Source: Gymnorhina tibicen
Taxonomy: Eukaryota; Chordata; Aves; Passeriformes; Artamidae
Length of the DNA: 64,000 bases
Assembly: GCA_013399875.1 (NCBI GenBank)
Contig: VXAZ01009657.1
Coordinates: 248,001 to 312,000 of the forward strand
Direction of reading: 5' to 3'
Part shown: positions 39,184 through 52,637 of the stretch, piece by piece
How the letters are laid out: each line of letters begins with the position of its first letter
How positions within the stretch are numbered: the stretch's first letter is position 1
Position numbers and translations under genes: made by a program
The notes under the pieces: model-generated
What the model was told of the DNA's origin: nothing
The model's input: the letters and a program-made list of their open reading frames with translations, nothing else
Database searches by the model: none

Positions 39184-42100
39184 GACCTGCAACTCTTCAC
39201 ATAGCCTATTGATCTGTAGTTAACACTTGAGCCAGCTCTGCCTTCAAGAGGAAACGAAGCAGGCATGTGGCCCTCGGAATTCTGAGATGAAAATCAGAAT
39301 TGATTCCAAAGTGATTAAGCTGTAGAAAACCACTTCTGTGACGGTGTTCCTTTGTCATGGTGTAAAACAAGACACATCTGAAATTAACAGGTGAAGAACG
39401 TGAAGAACACACTCATATCAAATTGGTTTGGGGACCTTTTCTGACATGCCGAGTGTTCAGATTATTTGATTTTGGCAGCTTATTCCTGTCGGTAAACAAG
39501 GATTAAAAAACCCCAGGGCATATATAATTGTATGCTTCATAATTTGCTGCAAAGGCTCGGAGAATGGTTCTGTGTAGACAAAAGCACAGCGTTTGTGTGA
39601 ATGTATAAACAAGGCAACTGTATTTGGTTAAAAATAAACTCCTTTGGAATAGTCCTGCCAATTAAACAGTATCAATAAAGGATTCTTTTCCTGAATTTCT
39701 CGACAGAAACCTGACAAAAACCCTGAAATTCACTGTCTATCCATTTAATCCACTTCACTCTCATGCTTTAAAAGTGGTCATCACTACAGGTCCTGCTAGG
39801 ACCTCCCTATCCTACTCACTAGAAATGCTTCTGCTGGTCCTGAAGTAGATCTTAGAAAGGCTCACAAGGAAAATCAATAGTAGCTGCTGCTCTGTCCCTA
39901 GAAGCTAGGCTATTTCTGCCTCTCTTTCTGCATACCCCTTTTTTCTATATCTACGTACCCCTCTTTTGCACATCTAGCTAAGGAGGGCACATTTACACTA
40001 CCAGTTAACAGGGGGCCCAATATTCAGGTGTGGGAGAAAATAGTTTTGCTAACTTTATAGCTTAGCGTCTCCCTTTCCCTCACCCAAGCCCCAGGGAGAC
40101 CAAATATTGGGCTGTCAAATACTGGAAAAAAATCTTTGTTCTGCTCCCCTGTGTAACAATGGGACTTCACTGGGAGTTGTCACATTAGTAGACCAGATAC
40201 TTTTCAAAATAAATTGAGTCAATATGGAATATAAAACACATTTTTCAGTCAGACTAGAGGGAGAAATTTTCTCAGTAGGCCTTTTTTAACCAAATCACAC
40301 AAAAGTGTTTTTTACCATAATGGAGATTTTGGAGAAATGGATAATTAATAAAGAAGAAATGTACTATCACTTTTTTTTCAGGTGGCTATGAAGATAATGA
40401 TCTTATCACCTATGAATAACTGAATAAAACTTCTTCAAAAGTGCTGCACAATTTTTAATCATGCAAGATATGCAAGAACATTCAACTAAGTAAATACCAA
40501 AAAAATGCTATCATGCCTTTTTCATGTCTCTAGCAGATAACTAAAATGTGCAGAATTCTAAAAATATCTGGTGACAGGATACATAAGCTACATCTTTTGA
40601 ACTTCCTTCTTTAGATATGCAACAAAATTTAATTTAATGAATCACTGTAGAAAGCATCACACTTTGAAAAGCACAGGCAGAAAGGGACATTTCTGGTATC
40701 TATGATGCATAGCAGAAATAACTCATATAATGAGCACTTCTCAAATAAAATTAGCTTAATAGGTGGTTCCAGATTTTTCGGATCAATCAAATCATATCCT
40801 CTCCACAGGGAGTGAGATTAAAGAGAGGGCTCATAATGACCAGCTTTAAATGCAGTAAGCTGATCCTTATAAGCTGTCTCTCCAGCCTTCCTTTTCCTTT
40901 CCTCTTCCCCTTCCCCTTTCTCTTTCCCTTTCCCCCTTCTCCCCCTGCTCCAGAAAGAACCTTTTTACAACAGGCTCAGTAAATTTTTGTTTTAAGTATA
41001 CCTCCCACGCTGTCCCATGCAGCTCACCAGAGAAGTCAAATTAAGAGATTAAGAAACTCAGGGCAAAAGACTTCTAGCATATTAGAGTACTCCTAGTTGG
41101 AATGTATTGCCAGTAGCATCCTGCTTGATGATACAAGTGACTCTATGTAAGCAACTCCCTAGGGGCAGGTCTGCTGATTGCTGTATTATGACACTGAGAG
41201 GGGAGTGGAAGATGCTTACTTAGGTAGCTGATCCAAGACCCCACTATAGTCAGCGTAATCACTTACTTGGAGGTCAGCAGAATTTAAAAGGAACCAAGAT
41301 TCTAAAGTATATAGACATTCCTAGGTGTGATTAGTATTTCCTCAATGGTTATGCGTTTTTCTTAAGTGCCCCCTTCAAAGATTATAAAAGAAAGTAAAGT
41401 ACATCTTTAAAAAATATCCTTTCCAATTGCCTGGTTCTCAAATCACTCCCTACCATGCAAACACATCAAGAGCTGTCTTGACAGATCTGGACAGACAACT
41501 TCTAGCAAGAAGGCAGCCACAAATATTTTGATTACAGCAGATTCACAAAACTTCAGGCACTGTTGTATTTTCAACTTCTTTTGAATTTACCATTGGAATT
41601 AACATGTATTATTAGGTTTAGGTTCCAGAACCTACAATCCTATGCTAGACTGCTGGCATTTTTTACGCTGAGCAACCTATGCATGCAAATCCGGTGAGCC
41701 CATTTATGCAAGGAGAAGAAGCTTACTCAGAAAAAACCCCAAAAACCAGAAAACCAAAAACCAACAATGACCTTTGTCTCACCTGAGATATTATTTAAGT
41801 TTAACAAACAGAGATAAAACTTGGATAAGAATGAGTTTTCTGTTTTAGGAGAACAACTACTCCTGCTTATGCAGCTTCTTTGAGGAATTAGCTCCCTGGT
41901 GCCACAGTTTTCTGAAGTGCACCTGAACCACTCGATGTGTTAGCAAGATCATTGTATTTGAATTTCAAATAAGAAATTTGTCTTTTCCAGTCTGAGGGGA
42001 ATGCACTGATTTTAAAATAAATCCTATCTGAGGAGAGAAGACAGCCCACTAACCAGCACAAGGGATCAGCATCAGCATAGTAGTAATGCAATTATCATAT

Positions 42101-44724
42101 CCCAATAAACAAGACAGGGTGACCAGAATAATTATCAAAATGAGATCAAGCTGAAATTGGTGTGTTGCAGCTGGAACTGCTTCTGCTATAATTCCTGTTC
42201 ATCAAAAATTCTTTAAACTGGAAGCCGCAGAGGAAAATTAGGTATGAGTCCTTAAAAAACATAACCCTTTGCAACCTGAGAAGATTATGTGATGAGGCAG
42301 AACATCATCAACCACCTTTGGTCCAATTTTGCTTTCACTTGGGTAGGCGAAAGCCAGCTAAACCAGTGGTGCCAGAAGGCAGCACTACTGTGAAGAAGAA
42401 ATAAGTCCAGTGTCTTCTGCAAACTGCTACTGAAACCACTGAGCTCACGAATAGCAATCAAATGCCTGCTGACAGGGCTTCAGTCAGTGACTTGGCACCA
42501 CAAGCAAACACCAGTGTTAGACATGCGTGCAGCAATGTTTACACACACAAATGTTTTGCTTGAATAAAACAGATAATGCACAATTAAGGAAAAAAAAATA
42601 TATGAGCTAATCACAAATTTTCCTGGAGGAATTTTTATCGGTTTTGTTTTAGTGCTCCAAACACTTCACTGGAGATTTTGTGAAATAAAATATCCACCTA
42701 CCTCGGCAGAGCTCTGCTAGGGAAGATTGAAAAAATGTAAAGACAGTTCCTTTCATAGATACACTGACAGGAAAACTGAATTCTCACAGTTATAAAAATG
42801 AATCATTCTGGAGCTGTCCTCCAGAAATATATTTTGCTGGTAAATAACCTGAAAAGACTCATCTGAAAGATAGCTCCATTAATTTTCAGACCTCACATTG
42901 CAGGAGGCAAGCACACGGAGTGGGTAAGTAGTCTGGAATCCATCCATGTAACGCGCTCTAATTATAACTTGCATGTCATCTTTCCAATAGACTGTGTGTT
43001 TACAAGAAGCTGTCACTGACTTTTGACATATGTGAGAGCAATTGGGTTGATCAGTGGTTTTAACCTATGAGATCTTGAGAGGGTCTTATTTCTATTTATG
43101 CTGTTACTTCTCAGTACAGTGCATACCGTCAGGTGCTGCAGAGCTCTGATATGGGTGAGTAGTCTAGTTTTCCTTGGTAGTCAGCAGAGACAGTTGACCT
43201 CTGGAGGCCATTTCAGAGTACTTAAATTCATCGTTGTTGTTTACTGATGGGGCTTAGATTCCTGAGAGAAGGCACATAAATCAGGTCATTTCTGAGCATT
43301 AAAAAAATGCTTCCTCATTAAAATTTCAATAGTGTATATAGATCTCATAAGTAAGTGCAGATCTTGATCAGAACTTGCATTTATTCTTTTCTGCCAAGGT
43401 GAGCAAGTGAGCTTTAAAGCAGCTTCATCTGGTTACCTTACTTTTAGTGACTGATTCCTATAAAATTAGTAAAATGAGAGGCAGAACCTAGCCTTGTACC
43501 TGTGAGTGTACTTTGAGAGAACACCCCCATTCATACAAAATACTGGGAAGCTCTTTTAAATAAGTTTTTCACCCATTTTACCTGGTAGATTGACTCATAT
43601 GAGTAATGAGGTGGTATATAAAGAACAGCATCCTTTGCTGCTGATTTGTGCCCTTTGTGCAGATCCAAAGAATGCTCATCATGGGTCAGTATTTAAATTC
43701 AATGAGAAGGAAAGTTAACTTGATGTGAGAATTTGAAAGAATCATCTGAAACAGAACCTTGCAAATAGCAGATTGTGTGCCTGATCAAATTTTGATTCTT
43801 ATGCCTCATATTTTTAAAACTAATGTCATAAAAACACAGAATTTCTTTATTGATTAATAGGGTAATTACACAGGTGATGTCTAGCATGGTGAAAAGCTGC
43901 CAAGTGAGTACTTGTGAACTTTTCACTTGGGGATTGAGGTCTGGATGAGAATCTTGGAAATCCAGCCAGACCTCTCTGGTTATTGGTTACTCAGATTTAT
44001 TTTTTAAAGTTTTTTTACATGAATTTGATTTTATACTGTCTAGAAACTTATTAACATATTTTTGTCGTAGTGCCAAATGTGATCTTTCTCTTTTCAAATG
44101 AAACCTTTCTCTTTTCCTGGTCTGAAAAATAAGGGCATGCATGTGTGCCCACACACACAAATAAACAGAAACAGCTCTCCACCCACAAAACACCAGTAAG
44201 GAAAATAACCAAATGAAACCAGAAATGTCAAAGTCTAGGTAGAGAATCACAGAACTGATTTAACACATCCTATTTAGACTCTTCAGGTGTTCTCCAAGAT
44301 CGAAAGTGTGTTGGTTTTTTCTTAATCACCATTCTCTTAGAACAATGGACTTATCAAAAGGCAAATAAAATTGGATGTTTTCAAGGAAGCAGTGCTTCAA
44401 AAATGATGATGAAATACCTGCTGCTCCATGACACTGAGGGGACTGTACCTCATCTTTCTACAGTGATTGCCTGCAAGACACTGACCTAGAAGGTCCTTTC
44501 TGGACCTGCATTTCTTTATGTAGCTGACAAAGAAATTAATGTGAATAGTTTTCACTTCCGTTTGTTATTTATAAACGTCTTTACAGCATTTGTGTGTTTC
44601 CTGTGAAAGAAAGAGGGAAAATACTGGAAATTTTTTAACAAGCCAACCCACCACTTCAGCTGATTATCAGTTCTCAGAGAACAAAGCTCATTGCCAGCCA
44701 TTATGACTTTGAAGTAAATAGTAT
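39184..44724. other. Intergenic stretch, includes a pure pyrimidine tract
   Basis: No gene was recognised. The notable element is 40886-40946, 61 bases of only C and T. A weak CR1-tail-like patch near 44478-44518 is too degenerate to call. Confidence 0.45.
40886..40946 (+). repeat. 61-bp homopyrimidine tract
   Basis: The run contains only C and T, in CCTTTCC/CCCCTT-type blocks, and is flanked by GC-richer sequence on both sides. Tracts like this can adopt triplex (H-DNA) structure, and in transcripts they bind polypyrimidine-tract proteins. No convincing exon follows it, so it is listed as low-complexity DNA. Confidence 0.9.
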
Positions 44725-45290
44725 TGTTGTGATTCAGTCCCAGCCACTAAGGACTCCCCCACCCCCAATGGGGAAAAAAACAGGGAAAAAAAAGTAAACC
44801 TTGTGGGATGAGATAAAAACAGTTTAATGACTGAAACAAACTCAAATATACTAAAAATACGGATTAGAATAATAACAATAATCATATTGCTTTTATTTAA
44901 AAGGAGAGAGAGAAAGTAATAAAGCCCAAGAGAAGTAAATGATGCATAATTTCATTTCTCACCGCCCACTGACCAATGCCCAGCCCATTCCTGAGCAGCG
45001 ATTAGCAGGACCTGACCAGTTCCCCCAGTTTATCGACTGAAAACAACATTCTATGGTTCTTTGCCCAGTTTGGATCAGCTGTCTTGGCCGTGCTCCCCCA
45101 CCAGCTTCTTGTGCACCTGCTCATTGGCAGAGCATGGGACACTGAAAAGTCCTTGACTTAGGGTAAGCACCACATAGCAAGAACCGAGCCTGAGTGTGTT
45201 ATCAACATTACTATCACACTAAAGCCAGAACACAGCACTGTACCACCAACTAAGAAGAAAATGAACTCTATCCCAGCCAACACCAGTGTC
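44725..45290 (-). mobile_element. Degraded solo LTR, ERVL-like avian family
   Basis: Seen: the plus strand starts TGTTGTGATTCAG with CCCAGCCACTAAGGAC. It then has a GTTTAATGACTGAAA region, CCACTGACCAATGCCCAG, CCCCCAGTTTATCGAC (a TATA box in reverse complement, minus strand near 45025-45035) and AGCTTCTTGTGCACCTGC. It ends at ATCCCAGCCAACACCAG. This order matches a solo-LTR family that is abundant in songbird genomes, in antisense. The 3' terminus is mutated and no target duplication is recognisable, so this copy is older than the other solo LTRs. No internal retroviral sequence is present. Confidence 0.85.
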
Positions 45291-48200
45291 TGGGTTTATT
45301 AATATAACTATATTTTATGTGACTAATAAAGTTCAATATAAAAGGCTCTGACTTGTAACAACTTTTTAATAAAAGCGAATCTAGCAATGCAAGGAGTTAA
45401 ACACCATTATTTCCCACCGAGATGTATTTCTTTAGCACAAACTCATAAGCAAATTTCAGGCATGATTAATCAAATGACTCAGTCAACACCTGTTCAAATC
45501 TGTTGGTCTTATGAATTGCCTTCTAAACACCACTTCAAATCTCTCAGATTACTATTGTGCAACTGCATTTATTATGAAAGAGTAGAATAGGCTAAGGTGT
45601 CTATCCATTATTATTTACATGTCAAATACTAGCGTCATCATCTGTATAAGGAACTTACAAATTATTTGTGCAAATGCTTCTTTATTTTTCAAACCATTTT
45701 TCACTATTCATCGTTACTCTCAGTAAAGGAGATACCGGGGCAGATCCACTGCCGAGGGTAACGCTCATAACCCAAGCAAACCCACTGAGAAGGGATACTC
45801 AGGCCACTGAAATGTCAGCACTAAACAACTGCTGCTTAAGTGATTGACTTAGTAATTGTTCACACCAAGCACGGCAACAATACCTCTTCCAATTATTCTA
45901 CCTGGTATAAAACATCCCCACACTTACTGCAAGGGACCTAACTTTGGCCCAAACTCTACAAATTATTTAACCTGCGATTACTGCTCTAAAAAGATGATTT
46001 TCATCCTGCCTTCAGGCAAGAGCTGCATTTTTGCTGTGTTATGGGACCAAGTAGCACTGCACGAGCGGAGCTGGTTGGTCAAACCACACAGTTAATGCTG
46101 GGGACCCAAATTCCACAATAAGCACGTTTCCAGCAGTTTTAGCCTAACCCAACTCAGTCTGCTTGAGGCACTGGACATCCACCTGCTGCTGCAGCACATG
46201 ATGTGTATTCCGAAGTGTATCATATCCCCAGCTCAGCTTTAGCTATAAGGCAGCCTCCAGGCTCAGCCTGAGTGGAAAGGACTGAATTACAGGAACAAGT
46301 TTCAGCTTGTTCAATGGCTTGTTCATTGGCTTCAAAAATACACTCCTGAGCAAAATTAATATGCTAATGTAGATATAGCCTAAGTGAACCCCTGAGTTTT
46401 CTTGCATTCAGCCTTAATTTATCTGGTTTTTATGTCCTTCACTCCTGTCCTTGATAAGAATTTAGGCAAGATTAATTGGTAATAAATCTCCAGAGCCTAA
46501 TTTATGCAGGCTTAAATCTGTGGCTGAACAGCAGCGGTAACTTCAGGGGAAATTTCCTTGTCCAAAGCTCTTTGGATACACTACATTCCACTAAAAAAAA
46601 GATTGTTCTTTGTCCAGAATCCTTTAACCAGTTTCTTATTATATTTCAATTGCTGTTTTGCCCTTCCAGCAGATTAGCTCCTCACTGTCATTCAAGGGAA
46701 TATTAGCCTTTAAAATAAAGACAGAAACCAGTTTATTTGCAGGGATTTAACTATTCTGTGTGGATCTGTACTTCTAATTCTGTTCAAGTTAATGGCTATT
46801 TCTTTCTAGATGTGAAAATTTGAAATATAAATCTAGACAGCAAATTTGAATCTAGACATCTTAGAGCAAAATATTGTTCTATAGTATGGCCGGCATGAAA
46901 AGTAGGGAATATTTAGTGCTTAAAAAATACATTTAAAAGGAGAAGCCCTTCAGTGATTCTCTCTCTTTTAATTCATGGTGAAAAATAACTGACCTTGCCC
47001 CACGTCAGTTAAAGATGATTAATCAAGAAAGGTAATTTTATCCTTCAACTATTTCTGTACTGACCTGAACCTGACAGAGTTCAGTATGATTTAGCTTAGC
47101 TTTTTTTTCAAAAATTGAATCTAGTTCTTAAATGAAAATTCACAAACTCAGGAGACAGCTGAAGCAAGACTCATTAATTATGGGGTATCTTAGACTCTCA
47201 ATGTTAAATCTAATAAACTTTGTGAATAAAAAAGTTATTAAAACTATTCTTAGCACAGTTTGTGATAAGAATGGATGTTTCTAACACAAGTTTTAATGAC
47301 CAGTTTGGCATTTAGTTCAGTAGCTGGCATTACTGTGAAGGTAGAATCTGACTCATTACCTAAAACTATTTGAGATCTGTGAAGTTCTGCATTAGCTACA
47401 GCATGATGATACTTTCCACGATGCCTTGCATTTCTGTGCATTTTGTGTCCAGTCTTGATGAGATAAAAAATATTAAGGGGGAATCAAGGCATAAAGATTC
47501 TACCCTTGAAACAACAGATGTCTGATGAAATAACCCATGGGACAGGGCTGGTCCTGAGGCCTGGGTGCGAACTGCTGCATACACAGCCCACAGGCAAAGC
47601 ACGGTTTGGATCTTTATGAACCACTACTATACCTCAGCCAGCCACTGATGTGGAAGCAGGTGGGTTCTTCAAATGGAAAGGGTCTTGTCCTGAAAGCGCA
47701 GGGATTGGCTCCTGATCACGACAGTTTAAGTAATGAGAAGAATCCAAAGAGGAGGATGTCACTGAGGGTGCTTAACACCTCTGAACTCAGCTTCTCATGC
47801 CTCTGGTGTTGCAGCTCACAGCCTCATTTTATCTGATGCTGCTACAGACCTTACTCCTGCCTCTCCATACACCCCTGCATTACACCAAATAATTAATACC
47901 AGTGAAGTGTTTAATATCACTATAGGATAAATAACTTTAAGCAATTTCCTTCATCTTTTTGAGTTCTTGCTGCTTTTCATAAGATTTAATGTTGCCTTTG
48001 AAATCATAATCAATGATGCTCCTTTTTCAATATAAACATAGTCTCCTTTGAGTAATAAGTGATTAAAAAAACTTTATCCCAGAAAAGCAGCATATCAATT
48101 TTATTTACACTGGTGAAGGAAATCCCTGAAGAAACAGATATTTATAGAAATATTACCCTAAAATTAGAATTTTTTCAGGAAATTACATCTCATTACACTA

Positions 48201-48794
48201 TGTTTTTCTTGATCAGCATATCATGAGTTTGAGCATAAAGCTGGTAGCTCAAGTATAAAAATCACTTGCTACAAATCTATCAGCTTTACCAGTCCTACTA
48301 AACATCATCCCTGTCTAGTACCATTTAGGCTTATTTGCAGAAAAAGTGGAAACCATGATAAACCAAGTTTGGCATTTAAGTCCTTTGCCAAGCTACTTGA
48401 TGGTAAATTTTTCCTTTGACTTCAATACTGCAGAATTAAATTTTCTCTTCTGCTGTAAAAATGCTTTATTTATACACGCGATATCCCCTGGGAGGACCTT
48501 ACAGAAAGCTTCAAGATAATTGATAGAGTGGAGATCACTTCATTAATGAAGTTTTGTCCAGTTTCCTGGGAAATTACTTTTGAGATGCTAGTTCTTTCCT
48601 TACAAGCCTATTTTCTATTGTTTGTATGGTCCTTGAGTTAAAATTTAAACCAAGTTTATTTTATTGCCATTTCGTATTTGTGTTTGAAGATCTGCCACAA
48701 GACAGCCTTGTTAAAGGGATTTGTCTTGTACTAAATATGTAATTCAACCCTAAATTTTCCCTAGGCTGAAAGATTTCAGGCAGCAGGCACGGAG
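45291..48794. other. Intergenic stretch without recognised genes
   Basis: AT-rich sequence with only short open frames; no recognisable repeats. Confidence 0.45.
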
Positions 48795-48866
48795 GAGGAA
48801 GCCAGCATCAGGGAGGAGTTGAACCCTGGTCTCTCCCACATCTAATCACAATTCTATGCTCTGCTT
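48795..48866 (-). mobile_element. Possible tRNA-derived SINE (MIR-like) relic
   Basis: Seen: the plus strand carries GGAGTTGAACCCTGGTCTC. In reverse complement this is close to an RNA polymerase III B box (GGGTTCAACTCC). It is preceded on the minus strand by GCAGAGCATAGAATTGTGAT, reminiscent of the MIR head. Only about 70 bp is similar and the SINE core and tail are not recognised, so chance is possible. Confidence 0.35.
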
Positions 48867-51800
48867 TTTCCTATTTTTTGTTCTTTTTTTCTTTTTTTTT
48901 TCCTCTCTGACAGGTCACAATGTCATATACAGTGCAGGCAACTAATGCTCTTTGCTGTAAGAATTGACCTCAGCCCAATCTTCCTCTGTGAAGTGGGATG
49001 TAATGCTCTTGCTTTTCCAATCATGGAAGGTAGCAAGTGCTCTTTTGTAAATCTTCCCAAGCAGACAAGAACTCCACTTCCAGTGGTTTAACTGTCATTA
49101 GTGATAGAAGTGTACTGATTGAAAGGAATTTTTTTTTCTTTTTTAGGGTAACAGTAGCATTCTATTTATAGTAAATTGTTAGGAAGGGAAGGAAAAAGAG
49201 AACTAAAACCATTTGATCTTAAGAACTGGTTATCTGGCTTTAGATCTTGGAGTGCTTTAACAAAATGTCTTTCAAGGTTGTGGTGGTACTACCACTTAAG
49301 CACCTGATTAGCTATTCTGCTAGCTCCAGGAAAATCAGTAGGATATCCTATGATACTCCTATCTATAGAAGCCATATGGCTACTTACATGTATTTTCCAT
49401 ATGGTTGTCTTAGTAGCAACTGAGTTTTTGCATTTCCTTTAAATATATAAAATAATTAGATATTGTTTGATCATGGGCACTCATCAAAATGTTAGGAATA
49501 TAAACAGTAATTAAAAGCAGAAGGATTTTTTTCTGGTTTAGCATAAATAAAATCTGGAAGAATTTTCCGAATTGCTGGTAAGAGGTTGTTGTTCAGGAAG
49601 ATCAAACAGCTGCATGTCTGAGTTGGAGCACAAGGTTTCTATTCTTGTCACTGGTTGACTCACTTTCACTTTATGGGAACAGATAAGAAAACAATTCTTG
49701 TTGCTTGGTTGTTTTCAGAGAAACTCAAACATGAGCAAAGGGATACACAGTTCACTTCACCTGTGGCCATCAGGTCCAGAAAGGAAAATAATATTGAAAC
49801 TGGCTTCTCATTAGGTGTTCATACATCTCTGGTCAGTAATGTACCTGAGCAATTGAAAAACTCCGTGGGAATTTACTAATGACAGGGGAGGGGAAAAAAC
49901 CAAATCTGTTACTTGCTCAGTATATAGCACTAGAAATGGCCATGGAAAGAACTGAGTCTACAGCTCTCAGACCTAGTCTTCCAGCTGTAAGCTTTTCCCA
50001 GAGACAGCTGGTTTCTTTTTTTGGGTTTATAAATATAATCAAAGCTGAAGAATCAATCAATAGTGCTAAAATGTAAAATAGGCTGCCTTTTTCTTTTCTG
50101 TCCAGTTTAAAAATCTAGTCAGGAACAGCAACTTCAAACAAAGAGAATTCCTACCACTTCCTCCTATTTTTTAGTGGAGGTGCAGAAACTCCAACCACAG
50201 AGAAACATTCATTCCCTTCTGCTCCCGTGACAATCTGCCATCCTTCATGACTGGATCTTGTCACACTGTGAAACAACTTGTGAATCAGAGAGGCTGTACC
50301 GTAACACAGAGAGTGGGAGGCTTAGCAAACAGAAGCTGGGTTTCTGCCCACAATTTTTGAGGCTTGCTTCAGCATGTTAACTCATTATTCAATACCCACC
50401 ATCACTCAGAGAAATTGCCAAAGAGAAACCACCAGACAGGTAACACCATAAATTGTACCTGTACTGTACATTTCAGAGGATGAGGTGTAAACATCCGACC
50501 AGATGTTGGGCACTGAGGACATGGTATCACAAGAAAGCCAACTTTTACCTCTGAGAGGAAGCAGGTAGGATTCTTCTGCCAATTTCAATCATATTTCCGG
50601 TATCATGCAAGTTTTATGGAGTCCAGCTATTCAGCAGCAGTCAAAAGGCCAGCACATCCATTCATTACTCATTGGATGCTCTTGTGGGGCATTTTCACTG
50701 AATTAGCTACATCTACAATTAAAATAGTCCTTGATCTGATGTTAAATCATATTATATTCAAATTCTTTAATCATCTCAAACATGATTTTATTGCATGAGC
50801 TACCATTCAATTAAAAGATTATTTAATACCACATCCAAAATGGAACCATAAATGATTGAAACAAGAAAAACAGAATATTTTTGCACAACTTTCACAATTT
50901 TTGGTAGTACAGTAAGAAAGTTAAAGAATGCTCACATTTCCTTACAAATTTTTGAAGCTGAAAAGCTTGCTTCACTTTATACTGTTTAAAAATACAGAAA
51001 GGGCCAGCACTAATTTTATGAAGTGGTGTTAAAACTCATCTTGCTGGAAAGTGAACCCATGCCCTTCCACAGAAGAATCTGGATCTGCCAGTGATACTGC
51101 TGGATTCTTTAGACCATCATCTTAAGAATATCACCTCTTATAAGGAACATTAACTCCAATTATAATCCCATATTTCGTCTATTACTATAAGAAAAAGGCT
51201 AAGAAAAATATAGTGGTTCACTGTCATTTACATTTAGAAATGTATATCCTTTTAAACACATTCAGATCCTGTTTTCAAAACACAGATGTCCACACACACC
51301 GATGAAAACTTCAGACTTCAGATTCCAAATTTAGTACAGGTGTTTTGTTTAAGTGCTTTCAATAGCCAAATTATTTTTCTCTAAATATTGGCAGTCACTT
51401 AAAACTATTAGCTTTAATTTAAAACTGTTAGCAGTCACTTTAAACTGGTTACCCAAACTTTATTTAAAATGCATGTGACTCCAGCAATATAAAGAAACTT
51501 CTGCTTCCCATTAAGTCAATCAACTAGTAGGCTCCCAGTAATTAACTTCTTCTATTAAATTATTTTCAGTTGTTCACAAAGTGCACTGTAAAATCAAATA
51601 ACATCTTGTTTTGTTCAAGCCAAGAATTTTAGGAGATTTTTTTTTAAATTTTCCAGTGTGCATTTGCCTTCTTTGTAATAACATCATGTTGTTCAGCCAT
51701 GGTCCAGCCTAAAATCCACTATGGTCCGGAGATCTTTTCCTACAGCACCTCTGCCTCACCTGTTGTTCCTCACTTGAATGTGTGTAGGTTCACTAAGGGA

Positions 51801-51994
51801 GTGGCATTGGTGTTCAGTGTTTCTCAGATCCTTTTGATTTCTAAGATTGCTCTTGAATGTGTTGACAACAACAGTGTCTGCAAATTAATTAAGTTCAGTG
51901 TTTATTCTACAATTCAAGTAACTAATGAAACTACTCAGAAGGACATGTCTGAAATAAAACTTTTTGCAGTTATCCCATTTGATACATGAGTTGG
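48867..51994. other. Intergenic stretch without recognised genes
   Basis: It begins with a T-rich pyrimidine tract (48864-48908). A short duplication of GCAGTCACTT..AAACT occurs at 51391 and 51431 (period 40). No supported gene. Confidence 0.45.
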
Positions 51995-52637
51995 TGCACT
52001 AGTTTGAAAACAAACCAGTGAGAGACTCCAAGTCAGAAATACCATTTAATAGGAAAAAATAAAATAAATGCAATAGTACAAAGAAAACAACCCACTGACA
52101 GAGTCAGAGTACAGCCTGACCCCCTGACAGTCAGGGGGTTGGTAGCAGTCCAGTTAAATGGTGGCTGCAGTCCTCCTGGAGTGATGGTTCTGTTGAAGCA
52201 GTGATTCTGTAGAAGGGTTTGGTCTTCTTCTGAAGGTACAGTGGTGGTGTAGAGGGGTTTGGTCTTCCTCTGGGAATGCAGTGGAAAAAGCCTGCTTGCG
52301 GTGTTTGAAATCTCAGATTATATCCAGGATGGAGTGCTCGGTTCCTCCCTCTGGGCGGAGCATCTCCCAATGGGATGATGTAATTCTATCAGCCATGCGA
52401 GGCTGGATGGCCCATTAACAGAAGACATCCCCTGGAGGGAGGATGGGTCATGGCAAAGAACTCTGCCCACCTGGTTTCAATACCTGGCCCATTAACAGAA
52501 GATATCCCCGGAGTTTATCAGGGAGGAGTCATGAAGGAGATGGGGGAATACTTTCCCACCGGTTTTAACAGCTTATGAAGACGGTGGTAGAATACATATT
52601 TTTGGGCACATCTTACATTGTAACCTAGGACAATTGG
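51990..52637 (-). mobile_element. Solo LTR, same family as the LTR at 56790-57462
   Basis: Seen: the probable LTR is 51995-52632 (638 bp), beginning TGCACTAGTTTG and ending AACCTAGGACA on the plus strand. The flanks GTTGG (51990-51994) and ATTGG (52633-52637) are a 5-bp target duplication with one substitution. Sense is minus: a TATA-like GGATATAATC lies at 52326-52317 and an ATTAAA polyadenylation-type signal at 52050-52045. Blocks shared with the downstream LTR include GACAGAGTCAG, GTTGGTAGCAGTCCA, GTGGTGTAG and GGGCGGAGCATCTC. Within this copy, a segment with ATTAACAGAAGA(C/T)ATCCCC appears twice (near 52415 and 52492). No internal retroviral genes. Confidence 0.92.

Noticed and set aside
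44478..44518. CR1-tail-like sequence (GACCTAGAAGGTCC... )
   Set aside because: Resemblance is limited to about 35 bases without the terminal repeat, too weak to call.
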